Assembly: GCF_000179775.1 (NCBI RefSeq)
Contig: NZ_AEEB01000020.1
Span: forward strand, 1 to 64,000
From: Ahrensia sp. R2A130
GTDB taxonomy: Bacteria > Pseudomonadota > Alphaproteobacteria > Rhizobiales > Rhizobiaceae
DNA: 64,000 nt
Direction of reading: 5' to 3'
Each line of letters opens with the position of its first letter. Positions within the stretch are counted from its first letter, which is position 1. Both the position numbers and the translations under genes were made by a program. This document shows, piece after piece, positions 1 through 8,069 of the stretch. A model generated the notes under the pieces. It ran no database searches. It was not told where the DNA came from and saw only the letters and a program-made list of their open reading frames with translations.

Positions 1-6
1 TCGCTC

Positions 7-930
7 ATGCAGCCTCCAACCGTTTCCATCGGTGTTCCCGTCTATAATGGCGAAGAAGACCTGCAAAAAAGCCTCGACTGCCTGCTGCGCCAAACGCACA
101 CCGATTTTAAAGTGCTGTTGTCCGACAACGCTTCAACTGATGGCACCAGTGAGATTTGCGCGGCGATGGCAGCGCAGGACAGTCGCTTTACGCACGTGTT
201 TCACGAGACCAATTTAGGCATGTCCGGCAATTTTCGTTACGCGCTCACCGAAGCTCCTGCATCGGACCTGTTCATGTGGCGCGCCCATGATGATGTAACG
301 TCCGATGACTATCTTGAACGCCTCGTAGCCCTACACGCCAACGACCCTGCAACGCGGCTGGCGGTTGGGCGGGTGAAGACATTGAAAATGTACACTGATG
401 GTCGGTTAAAACATGAGCGCTGGCGGCGGATGCCTTCTGCACTCAACAGCTCGACCAGCGTTCGCGCTCTCAATGACCGGATGTTCTCGCTACATGAGAG
501 CAGCTATTATGGCGTTTGGCACCGTGAGACACTGCTAGGTCTATTCGACCGCATCTATGCGGCCTTTCCCCACCCATGGGCCGCCGACCACCTTACTCTG
601 CTCGCGCTCAGCCTTGATGGGACAATTCGCGGCGACAGGAACGCAATTTTCACCCAACGCCTGTTACGCCACAACGACGATCAGGCTCCTGTGGAGCACG
701 ACCCGCAACGGTCGGTCGCCAGTGTCTCAATGGAAGAACTGCACATTCAGGCTGGCGCGGTTTACGATGCTTTGGTCGATGAACGTGAATGGTCGATATT
801 ACAGCGGGCGGCGCTTTCGGCTGTGCGCAAACGCTGGTTGACCAAACGTGTGGGCAAGACCAGCGCGTCGAAACGATCCGGACTTAGAAAGGCGATTTCG
901 CAGCTCAATCGGGCGCGAAAAAACCGCTAA
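7..930 (+). CDS. Family 2 glycosyltransferase
   Basis: A 307-residue GT-A fold glycosyltransferase, expected to move a sugar from a nucleotide-sugar donor to a surface glycan. The N-terminus has the family-2 opening VSIGVPVYNGEEDL (residues 6-19), then SDNASTDGT (39-47) for nucleotide binding and a DXD-like HDD at 94-96 for the metal. No membrane segment is evident, so it probably works at the inner face of the inner membrane. The C-terminal 40 residues are very basic. The next gene is convergent and ends 7 bases away. The gene begins almost at the window edge, so its upstream neighbours, likely a polysaccharide locus, are unseen. The GDP-mannose gene manC lies 2 kb downstream. The fold is clear; acceptor and donor are unknown. 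Confidence 0.88.
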   Translation: MQPPTVSIGVPVYNGEEDLQKSLDCLLRQTHTDFKVLLSDNASTDGTSEICAAMAAQDSRFTHVFHETNLGMSGNFRYALTEAPASDLFMWRAHDDVTSDDYLERLVALHANDPATRLAVGRVKTLKMYTDGRLKHERWRRMPSALNSSTSVRALNDRMFSLHESSYYGVWHRETLLGLFDRIYAAFPHPWAADHLTLLALSLDGTIRGDRNAIFTQRLLRHNDDQAPVEHDPQRSVASVSMEELHIQAGAVYDALVDEREWSILQRAALSAVRKRWLTKRVGKTSASKRSGLRKAISQLNRARKNR

Positions 931-936
931 TTGCGA

Positions 937-1596
937 TTAGACAGCCGGAAATTCTGCCAGTAGGCCTTCGTAGGCCAGTTTTACGGCATCGAAGGTTTCG
1001 GAATTACCGCCCTGATCGGGATGCGTTTCCTTTGCGCGGGCGTGGTAGGCGTCGCGCAGCATGTCCTTGGTGTAACCTTTGGTCGGGTCCATGGCGAGCA
1101 ACACCATACGGTCGAACCGCAAGCGTGCGGTTACCATACGCTCGGCTTCCATTTGCTGGTTCTGTAGCGCTTCTTGTGCGGCTTGCGCTTCAGCCAGGCG
1201 TTGCGCTTCGGCAGCGCGACTGCGTTCGAATGTCTTGGCTTGTTCCTGACGCATACGTGGTTCGTTATCGAGACGGGTGGAACGCAGAAAGCGCACGCCC
1301 ATCTCTTTTTCACGGCGCCACGCCACGCGCACGCGCGCCACCAAATCTTCCGAACGGGCGATCAGCAGGAATTCATCGGCAATCTTATGTATATCGGCAA
1401 CCGAAATGCGGGCACCACCACTGTTGATGTCGCGTACGGTGCAAGCCAGCAGAGGGTCACTGCCATCAACGGTGATGTAAGCGGATTTGATAACCGGAAC
1501 GCGTTCTTCGCGCTGTGCCTTTTCGCGCGGTGCGCCACGACGTGCTTGTGTCTGCGAAGAACGAAACATCTGGCCGTACAAATCCCTTATCACCAT
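937..1596 (-). CDS. PilZ-like plus C-terminal J-domain protein
   Basis: The N-terminal half looks like a PilZ domain (c-di-GMP binding in the family): basic residues REER, then DINSGGARI (a DxSxxG-type turn), and later RVAWRREKEMGVRF. A charged, Ala/Gln/Glu-rich helix follows. The C-terminal ~60 residues form a J domain with the diagnostic HPD in AKETHPDQGG, the motif that stimulates DnaK ATPase. No signal peptide is visible. I prefer the ATG at 1596 (GGGA six bases before it). The ATG at 1569, giving MFRSSQ, is also possible. A longer reading up to 1800 would run across the start of the divergent FAH gene and has no support. PilZ joined to a J domain is uncommon. The J domain is certain; the PilZ call is likely. 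Confidence 0.8.
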   Translation of the reverse strand: MVIRDLYGQMFRSSQTQARRGAPREKAQREERVPVIKSAYITVDGSDPLLACTVRDINSGGARISVADIHKIADEFLLIARSEDLVARVRVAWRREKEMGVRFLRSTRLDNEPRMRQEQAKTFERSRAAEAQRLAEAQAAQEALQNQQMEAERMVTARLRFDRMVLLAMDPTKGYTKDMLRDAYHARAKETHPDQGGNSETFDAVKLAYEGLLAEFPAV

Positions 1597-1775
1597 CCGC
1601 CATCCCGCCAAGGGAGGCTCACGCCGATACAATAGAACGCTATATTTGAACAAATGGTGAAGTGTTTGGAGCGCAATATAGTAACGGTCTTGATTGAAGC
1701 GCGCCTCTGGGTTCTCATAGGGGTAATGCGAACGAGATGCCGATATACACCGGCCAAAAAGGACGAGATAAATCC

Positions 1776-2621
1776 ATGAAATTAGTACGCTTTGGCCCAT
1801 CCGGCTCTGAAACCGCAGGTCTTATCGATGGCGACGGCAACCTTCGTGATCTGGGTGGACAACTGGACGATGTGACGGGCGCAACCCTTTCCGACGAAGC
1901 GCTAGACCGCATCCGTGCGCTTGATCCGGCAACGCTACCACTCGTTGAAGGCAACCCGCGCATAGGCCCATGTGTGGGCAATATTGGCAAATTTCTTTGT
2001 ATCGGCCTCAACTATTCCGACCATGCAGCCGAAACCGGCGCAGATATTCCCGAACACCCAATCCTGTTCTTCAAGGCCAACTCCGCCGTCGTCGGACCGC
2101 ATGATACGGTGTCCATGCCGCGCGGCTCCGAGACCACCGACTGGGAAGTTGAACTGGGCGTGGTGATTGGCAAGCAAGCCAAATACGTTTCCGAAGCCGA
2201 TGCGCTGAATTATGTCGCCGGCTATTGTGTCATTAACGACGTGTCCGAACGCACTTTCCAGACGAAGCTTACCGGCCAGTGGACCAAGGGCAAAAGCTGC
2301 GACACGTTCGGTCCAACCGGCCCGTGGCTTGTGACCCGCGATGAAGTCGCCGATCCGCAAAACCTCGCCATGTCGCTCGATGTAAACGGCAAGCGGATGC
2401 AAACCGGCAATACATCGACGATGATTTTCACAGTGGCGCAGATCATTGAGCATCTATCATCATTGATGACCTTGCATCCGGGCGATGTCATCTCCACCGG
2501 CACCCCTCCCGGTGTCGGCATGGGCATGAAGCCTCCGCAATATCTGTCTGAAGGTGATGTCATGGAGTTGGAGATCGAAGGTCTTGGCCGCCAGCGGCAG
2601 GAAGTTGCTCGAGACGCTTGA
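1776..2621 (+). CDS. Fumarylacetoacetate hydrolase family protein
   Basis: A 281-residue FAH-superfamily enzyme. Members hydrolyse or hydrate 2-keto/enol acids or fumarylpyruvate-type C-C bonds using Mg2+. Family marks are FKANSAVVGPHDTV, then DWEVELGVVIGK with the metal Glu residues, CVINDVSERTFQ, and the C-terminal STGTPPGVGMG. The start chosen is ATG 1776 with GGACGAG upstream; a longer frame from 1737 adds 13 residues of no family character. Exact substrate cannot be told from sequence: annotations of such proteins vary between ureidoglycolate lyase, 2-keto-4-pentenoate hydratase and acylpyruvase. It stands alone, followed directly by a hairpin terminator that begins inside its last codons. 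Confidence 0.88.
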   Translation: MKLVRFGPSGSETAGLIDGDGNLRDLGGQLDDVTGATLSDEALDRIRALDPATLPLVEGNPRIGPCVGNIGKFLCIGLNYSDHAAETGADIPEHPILFFKANSAVVGPHDTVSMPRGSETTDWEVELGVVIGKQAKYVSEADALNYVAGYCVINDVSERTFQTKLTGQWTKGKSCDTFGPTGPWLVTRDEVADPQNLAMSLDVNGKRMQTGNTSTMIFTVAQIIEHLSSLMTLHPGDVISTGTPPGVGMGMKPPQYLSEGDVMELEIEGLGRQRQEVARDA

Positions 2622-2642
2622 GCTTTTGGCTCAAGCTTTCTG
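2616..2642 (+). terminator. Rho-independent terminator after FAH gene
   Basis: A perfect 8-bp stem GCTTGAGC / GCTCAAGC with a 5-base loop starts over the TGA stop of the FAH gene and is followed by TTTCTGTTT. The stem incorporates the stop codon, so the transcript would end immediately after the gene. Confidence 0.75.
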
Positions 2643-2742
2643 TTTGCGCTCACGCTGTCGCCCTGCAGGCTCCGCTGTTTATTTGTGGTTCGCTCCGCTG
2701 CGCGGGCGTGGCGCATAAGCGCCGGGCGGTTCTTCACCGCCT
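2643..2742 (-). repeat. Hairpin-array intergenic repeat, copy 1
   Basis: Member of a ten-copy intergenic family in this window. Read on the minus strand it contains a variable hairpin GGCGGT-GAAGA-ACCGCC, a second hairpin GGCGC-TTAT-GCGCC, a spacer like CGCCCGCGCAGCGGAGCGA, a third short inverted pair GCC/GGC, and the conserved tail CAGCGTGAGCGCAAA. This copy carries about 25 extra bases in the middle. It lies between the convergent ends of the FAH gene and manC. Confidence 0.8.
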
Positions 2743-2815
2743 GATATAGAAATAAGGGCGAGTGCTGAGAAAGGGGCTCAGCATTCCCATCTGAACAATC
2801 GCTGGCGAATAGCAG

Positions 2816-4246
2816 CTACGCGTTTGGTCCCGCTCGTCCGTAACGGTCCTCCAGCCGCTCGATATCATCTTCGGACAGATGTTCACCCATCTGAACTTCG
2901 ATGATCACAAGCGGCTTGTCGCTTTCGTTTGAAAGGGCGTGAACCGCGCCTTTGGGGATGTCGATGGACTGCCCTATGGCAAGCGTTTTCATCACGCCAT
3001 CAAGTTCGATTGTTGCAACACCGCTCTGCACCAACCAGTGTTCCGACCTGTGCTTATGGCGTTGCAGGGACAGCGATCGGCCGGGATTGACGGTGATGCG
3101 CTTAATCACATGGTCTTTGCGTTCCGCTAAGATGACGTATCGACCCCAAGGGCGCTGCACCCGTGTATGTTGCGCGGCCTCGCTACGGCCTGATTGCGAC
3201 AGTGCTTTCGCCACCCCTCCCGCCAGATTGGCGCTGTTGCGCGGTGCAACGAAAACCGCGTCTGCAGTTTCCACGACCACCATATCGCTCAGACCAGCAA
3301 CGGTGAGCAGTCGGCTTTCAGCGTGGAGAAAATTACGGCGACTATCGTGAGTGACAACATCGCCAACGATAGCGTTGTCGTGTTCGTCCTTGGGTAGCGC
3401 ATGGGCCAAGGCATCAAATGTGCCCAGATCGCTCCAATTGGCATGCAGCGGCACGGCGACCAGATTTGTTGCATGCTCCATTACAGCATAGTCGATGGAG
3501 ATATTCGGGCTTTTGGCAAAGGCTGCCGCATCGACACGAATGAAGTCCGCGTCGGCTGAACGTTTGTCGAAGGCAGACCGACAGGCGGAAATTATATCCG
3601 GTGCATGCTGCTCCACCTCGCTCAGCCAGCTGCTGGCGCGCAGCACGAAGATGCCCGCATTCCAGGCAACGTTACCGCTCTTGATGAGCGCTTTTGCTGC
3701 CGCATCCCCGGGTTTCTCGATGAAGCCATCCACGAAACTCGCATCCCCGGCACTTTGGCTTTTACGCAGTTGCAAGTAGCCATAGCCTGTCTGAGGCCCT
3801 TCCGGCGTTACCGCCATGGTTACGATTTGGCCCTGGCCAGCATGAAGGGCAGCCACAGCGAGCGCCTCCACAAATGCAACATTATCTATGATGTGATCGG
3901 AGGGTAGAACGAGCAGCAATGGGTCGGCACCATCGCGGGTGGCTTCCAACGCCGCCAAGGTAAGCGCTGGCGCTGTGTTGCGCTGCACCGCTTCCAGCAA
4001 AATACGACCGCCTGAGATTTCTGAGCTGCGCAATTCTTCAGCCGCCAGAAACCGTTCTTCTTCGCCGCATACAATTATAGGTGCGGTATCGGTGACCAGT
4101 GCAGCCCGCTGTAAAGTTTGCATCAGGAGTGAGCCGTCGCCCGTCAAATCCAAAAACGGTTTGCCATGGCGTGTGCGCGATAGTGGCCAAAGGCGTGTGC
4201 CGCCGCCGCCCGCCAAAATGACGGGCAGGAGTTGTTCTTTAGTCAT
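2816..4246 (-). CDS. manC: Mannose-1-phosphate guanylyltransferase / mannose-6-phosphate isomerase
   Basis: A 476-residue bifunctional type II enzyme that makes GDP-mannose from mannose-1-phosphate and GTP; the C-terminal cupin domain isomerises fructose-6-phosphate to mannose-6-phosphate. The nucleotidyltransferase signature GGGGTRLWPLSR is at residues 13-24, followed by KPFLDL. Later VLPSDHII, GYGYLQ and FIEKP are family motifs. The cupin starts around residue 365 at RPWGRYVIL and includes LQRHKHRSEHWLV. Full family length. Its start codon lies inside the end of the LysR gene upstream (8 bp overlap), implying cotranscription. GDP-mannose feeds O-antigen, exopolysaccharide or GDP-fucose; the GT2 gene at the window start may be one user. 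Confidence 0.92.
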   Translation of the reverse strand: MTKEQLLPVILAGGGGTRLWPLSRTRHGKPFLDLTGDGSLLMQTLQRAALVTDTAPIIVCGEEERFLAAEELRSSEISGGRILLEAVQRNTAPALTLAALEATRDGADPLLLVLPSDHIIDNVAFVEALAVAALHAGQGQIVTMAVTPEGPQTGYGYLQLRKSQSAGDASFVDGFIEKPGDAAAKALIKSGNVAWNAGIFVLRASSWLSEVEQHAPDIISACRSAFDKRSADADFIRVDAAAFAKSPNISIDYAVMEHATNLVAVPLHANWSDLGTFDALAHALPKDEHDNAIVGDVVTHDSRRNFLHAESRLLTVAGLSDMVVVETADAVFVAPRNSANLAGGVAKALSQSGRSEAAQHTRVQRPWGRYVILAERKDHVIKRITVNPGRSLSLQRHKHRSEHWLVQSGVATIELDGVMKTLAIGQSIDIPKGAVHALSNESDKPLVIIEVQMGEHLSEDDIERLEDRYGRAGPNA

Positions 4247-5141
4247 CTAGGCCTTCCAGCACCGCGCGATCTGCCATCAAACCTTCATGCAGATGTTGTG
4301 CCAAGGCTTTTACGCGGGCGGAGTGACGCACGTCGGGATGGGTGAGCACCCAAAGCGGCACGGACCGCCCGGCGAGGGGCAGCGTGAGGCGCACCAAGCC
4401 GTCAGCTGCGGTTGGTGAGCAGCAGGGCAGAACCGCAAGCCCGACGCGGGCGATGACGAGTTGTTTCACTGCGGTGAACGTGTCGGCCCGCATGGCAATC
4501 TGCTCGGGTGAAATAAGTTCACTCAACACATCGAAAGCCGAAGATGCTTCCAACGGTCCCATGACGCCAACCCAGCTTGTCTCAAGCTTCGCCAACGCTT
4601 CCAGCGGAGCAGGTGCGATGCCCAGCGACGGGCTTGCAAATACCGCCACCGCAAGATCACCAACCCGCCGCGCGGTGAGGTTTTGCGGTGGATTGTGCGA
4701 CGGGCGCACGGCGATATCAGCATCCATCCGCGCAAGGTTCACACGCTGGCTGGAAACGTTGAGATCTATTTCGATTGCAGGATTCAGGCGTTGAAATTCG
4801 ACCAGGTGCGGCGGCAAAAGCGTTTCGGCCAGCGTCTCGTTTGTGGCCACTGTCACTCGGCCTTCCAGCCGCAGGTCTTGACCTAAAATGCTGCGGATCG
4901 TGTCGGAAACACCTGCTTCCATAGCACGGGCCTGATCTATGATCGCAGCGCATTCCGCGGTGGGCGTATAGCCGGAGCGTTGGCGCTCGAACAGCGTCAC
5001 ACCATGGTCACGTTCGAACCGAATGATGCGGCGTTGGACGGTCGATGCATCCACTCCCAAAACCTCAGCCGCCCTCACTGCGCTGCCACTATCGGCAACG
5101 GCCACTACAAAACGGAAAATGTCCCAATCAATGTTCTGCAT
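4239..5141 (-). CDS. LysR family transcriptional regulator
   Basis: A 300-residue LysR-type regulator. The winged HTH covers residues 1-60 (IDWDIFRFVVAVADSGS, then AAEVLGVDASTVQRRIIRFE). A substrate-binding domain from about residue 90 follows, with VTVATNETLAETLLPPHL. The HTH motif belongs to the subgroup that reads STVQRRI instead of the commoner SAVSRQI. It overlaps manC by 8 bp on the same strand and is divergent from yceI with 131 bp between the start codons, the usual LysR arrangement for control of the divergent gene. Which gene it controls, and its ligand, are not visible. Confidence 0.9.
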   Translation of the reverse strand: MQNIDWDIFRFVVAVADSGSAVRAAEVLGVDASTVQRRIIRFERDHGVTLFERQRSGYTPTAECAAIIDQARAMEAGVSDTIRSILGQDLRLEGRVTVATNETLAETLLPPHLVEFQRLNPAIEIDLNVSSQRVNLARMDADIAVRPSHNPPQNLTARRVGDLAVAVFASPSLGIAPAPLEALAKLETSWVGVMGPLEASSAFDVLSELISPEQIAMRADTFTAVKQLVIARVGLAVLPCCSPTAADGLVRLTLPLAGRSVPLWVLTHPDVRHSARVKALAQHLHEGLMADRAVLEGLDD

Positions 5142-5272
5142 AAATGCATTTCAAACATGCGTGATTGTCTGTTGAGAAGCAGATTTGCACGACATAGCTT
5201 ATAAGGGCAAACGGGAACCCAAGCCCCGATCCGTCATTTCTCATACACACCCTTCCAAAAGGAACTTGCTCT

Positions 5273-5845
5273 ATGAAACGCATCCTTCTCGCCGCTTCCA
5301 TCGCACTCGCCACCGCGACTTCTGCTTTCGCTGCCGACAGCTACAAGATTGATCCAAGCCACGCCCAGGCTGTGTTTTCTTACAATCACCTCGGTTTCTC
5401 CACGACCTACGGCATGTTCTCCGGCTTCACCGGCACCGCCACGCTGGACACGGAAAACCTCGCCAATTCCTCAGTGCAGGTGGAAATGAAACTCGAAGAC
5501 ATGTTGACCGGTTGGCAGGGTCGCGATGACCATTTCAAGTCACCCGACTTCTTCAACGCTGGTAAGTTTCCAGTAGTGACGTTCACATCCACAAGTGTGG
5601 AGCCGACCGGCGATAAGACTGCAAAAATCACCGGTGATCTAAAGATCCTTGGCCAAACCAAGTCCGTCACGTTGGATGCGACAGTCAACAAGGTTGGCAC
5701 CAACCCGATCAATCAAAAGGGTTGGGCAGGCTTCGACGCCACCACAACGCTGAAGCGCACCGACTGGGGTCTTGGTAAATTCGCACCCAACGTCAGCGAT
5801 GAGGTGGAAATCATCATTTCTGCAGAACTCGAAAAGACGTCCTAG
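5273..5845 (+). CDS. YceI family periplasmic protein
   Basis: A 190-residue protein with a clean Sec signal peptide (MKRILLAASIALATATSAFA, cleavage before ADS). The rest is a YceI lipocalin-like barrel: YKIDPSHAQAVFSYNHLGFS at the start, then YGMFSGFTGT, HFKSPDFFNAGKFP, and KRTDWGLGKF near the end. YceI proteins bind long polyisoprenoid or amphiphilic ligands in the periplasm. The gene is 46 bases before the b561-YceI fusion on the same strand, so the two form a pair. AAAGGAA lies 7 bases before the start. Confidence 0.92.
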   Translation: MKRILLAASIALATATSAFAADSYKIDPSHAQAVFSYNHLGFSTTYGMFSGFTGTATLDTENLANSSVQVEMKLEDMLTGWQGRDDHFKSPDFFNAGKFPVVTFTSTSVEPTGDKTAKITGDLKILGQTKSVTLDATVNKVGTNPINQKGWAGFDATTTLKRTDWGLGKFAPNVSDEVEIIISAELEKTS

Positions 5846-5891
5846 GCAGCATCTGCTATTGGGTGAGCAACATACGAAGTAAGATAGAACC

Positions 5892-7130
5892 ATGCAGCTC
5901 ACCAACACACGCGAACGCTACGGCCTTGTGCACCAAATCCTGCACTGGGCCGTAGCTCTTCTCATCATTACGATGTTGCCCATGGGTGTCATCATGGGTT
6001 GGCTGCCTGCCACCAATCCCGATGAGATTGCCGACAAGGTCTGGCTTTACGGCTTGCACAAAAGCATCGGTATTGCAGCATTGGCATTGGCGCTTATCCG
6101 CATCGGCTGGGTGCTGACGCAAACCAAGCCCGCGCCATTGCACGACGGCATGGAAGGCTTCGCCTCTCGCGCCGTTCATGACCTTCTCTACGCTTCGATC
6201 ATTCTGCTGCCGGTAACGGGGTGGATTCATCACGCTGCATCCACAGGCTATTCGCCCATCTGGTGGGGCTTTGGTGACACGCTGCCGCTGGTGCCGAAAA
6301 GTGATGCAGTGTCCCGTTTTTTCAACTCGGCGCATTTCGTCTTTGCCATCACACTGGTGGGTTCACTCGGCCTGCACATTGCAGGCGCGCTGAAGCATGC
6401 TGTGATCGACAAGGATAAAACACTGGCCCGTATGGTGCCCGGCGCAGACCTTTCCGGCGAGATGCCCATGGTGCGCATACCCCACGATCATAATCCGCTA
6501 TTTGCAGCCGTGGCAGTGCTTTTGGTGTCCGCCGTTGCCGTCGTTGTGGTGGATCGTATTTATACGCCGGAAGCGCCTGTAGCAGCTGTGGTGGAAACAC
6601 CTGCGGCAACAGTTGAGCAAGCAGCAGAAGCAGCGTCGGTTACAGCCGGAGCGTGGGTCATTGATCAGGCACAATCCACCCTCGGCGTAACCATTCGTCA
6701 GATGGGTTCGCCCGTTAGCGGCAGCTTTGGAGAATGGTCGGCTGACGTGGTTTTCGATCCCACAGACCCTGCGTCCGGCTCCATCGATGCCACGGTTCAA
6801 ACCGCAACGTTCCAGATGGGCGACAACACCGCCCGCGCCATTGGCGATGAATTTCTGGCAACCGGCGCCAACCCCACGGCGCGTTTCGTTTCCGAATCCA
6901 TCGGGACGACTGACACGGGCTACCGCGCCACCGGCATGTTGATGCTGTCGGGAACCGAAGCTCCTGCCGTTATCGATTTTACGTTCGCAGAGGCTGACGG
7001 TGTGGCCACCGTGTCCGCCACTATACCGATAAAGCGATTGGACTTCGGCGTTGGTGCTGGCTTTCCCGCTGGCGATACAGTCGGGCTAGATGTGGACGTG
7101 GTAATGGACATTCGTGCAACCCGCCCGTAG
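5892..7130 (+). CDS. Cytochrome b561 - YceI fusion protein
   Basis: A 412-residue two-part protein. Residues 1-180 form a four-helix diheme cytochrome b561 (CybB type): YGLVHQILHWAVALL, LHKSIGIAALALALIRIGW, TGWIHHAAS and LGLHIAGALKHAVIDKD supply the haem histidines. A fifth segment (LFAAVAVLLVSAVAVVVV) and an Ala/Val/Glu-rich linker lead to a second YceI barrel from about residue 250 (WVIDQAQSTLGVTIRQMG to KRLDFGVGAG). The barrel should lie in the periplasm. In the family b561 moves electrons from quinol; joining it to a YceI ligand barrel suggests a redox process on a lipid-like substrate, which is inference. It follows stand-alone yceI on the same strand. Confidence 0.9.
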   Translation: MQLTNTRERYGLVHQILHWAVALLIITMLPMGVIMGWLPATNPDEIADKVWLYGLHKSIGIAALALALIRIGWVLTQTKPAPLHDGMEGFASRAVHDLLYASIILLPVTGWIHHAASTGYSPIWWGFGDTLPLVPKSDAVSRFFNSAHFVFAITLVGSLGLHIAGALKHAVIDKDKTLARMVPGADLSGEMPMVRIPHDHNPLFAAVAVLLVSAVAVVVVDRIYTPEAPVAAVVETPAATVEQAAEAASVTAGAWVIDQAQSTLGVTIRQMGSPVSGSFGEWSADVVFDPTDPASGSIDATVQTATFQMGDNTARAIGDEFLATGANPTARFVSESIGTTDTGYRATGMLMLSGTEAPAVIDFTFAEADGVATVSATIPIKRLDFGVGAGFPAGDTVGLDVDVVMDIRATRP

Positions 7131-7194
7131 CGGTTGCGTTGGTAATCGAGCCCAACGACGCGTTGCTCACGTCCCACCGGCTTGAAAGCTCACC

Positions 7195-7974
7195 ATGCTG
7201 CTCAATATCGACGTTGCGCTCGACTACGAATGCACCGAAGCACTGTCTATCCTGCTGCAGATCGAAGCCGCAGATGGCGACGGGCAGACGATCCGTAAGG
7301 CCGGGTTAGACATTGAGGGTGATCCGTCTACCCGAATGATCGAAGGCGATGAAGGGATTGGTTCACGCCGGTGGATATGGTCCGAACGAGATTTTACTGC
7401 CCGCTACAAAGCGCAGGTCGAGGTAACACGGCAGCCGTTCAAACTTGCAGAACTGGAACGCGAGCCGTTGGTGCGACTTCCCGCTGACGTTGTGAAATAC
7501 ATCTTCGCGTCGCGCTATTGCGACCCGATCGCCTTTGGCAGTGTTGCGATTGAAAAATTTGGCGGCATACCCAGCGGCAAAACCATGGCCGCCATGCGGG
7601 ACTGGGTTGAGGAAAACTTCACTTACGACAGCCGTGCCAGCGACGCTTCCACCACCGGTTTCGACACATGGGAAAAGCGCGCAGGCGTATGCCGCGACTA
7701 TGCCCATGTCATGATTTCGCTTGCCCGTTCGCTTAGCGTACCCGCACGCATGGTGTCCGTCTATGCGCCGGATGTGAACCCGCAGGACTTCCATGCTGTT
7801 GCCGAATTGTGGCTCGGCGGCGAATGGCGGCTGGTGGATGCCACCGGCATGGCGCACCCGCACCAGATGGTTCGTGTCGGCGTAGGCCGTGACGCGGCAG
7901 ACATTTCCTTCCTCACCGCATTCGCGCCGGTGAACCTGAAATCGCAGAGCGTGCAGGTGTCGCGAGAAACCTAA
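7195..7974 (+). CDS. Transglutaminase-like cysteine peptidase, first copy
   Basis: A 259-residue transglutaminase-like protein. An N-terminal beta-rich domain precedes the catalytic core: Cys in RAGVCRDYAHVM, His in DFHAVAELWLGG, Asp in VDATGMAHP, the usual C-H-D triad. The C-terminus has VGVGRDAADISFLTAF, typical of the group that occurs with alpha-E and ATP-grasp proteins. No signal peptide. It is the first gene of the Anbu-linked set and sits 75 bases before the presumed start of the ATP-grasp gene. Members act as peptidases or amide-bond-forming enzymes; the reaction here is unknown. Confidence 0.88.
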   Translation: MLLNIDVALDYECTEALSILLQIEAADGDGQTIRKAGLDIEGDPSTRMIEGDEGIGSRRWIWSERDFTARYKAQVEVTRQPFKLAELEREPLVRLPADVVKYIFASRYCDPIAFGSVAIEKFGGIPSGKTMAAMRDWVEENFTYDSRASDASTTGFDTWEKRAGVCRDYAHVMISLARSLSVPARMVSVYAPDVNPQDFHAVAELWLGGEWRLVDATGMAHPHQMVRVGVGRDAADISFLTAFAPVNLKSQSVQVSRET

Positions 7975-8069
7975 TGGAACCAACCGGCTTCCGCTGGACT
8001 TACCCTTAAGGCTCCTTATGCTGATGGGAGTGAACAGGGGGTACAAGCATTATCAACCATTTCGATGAA

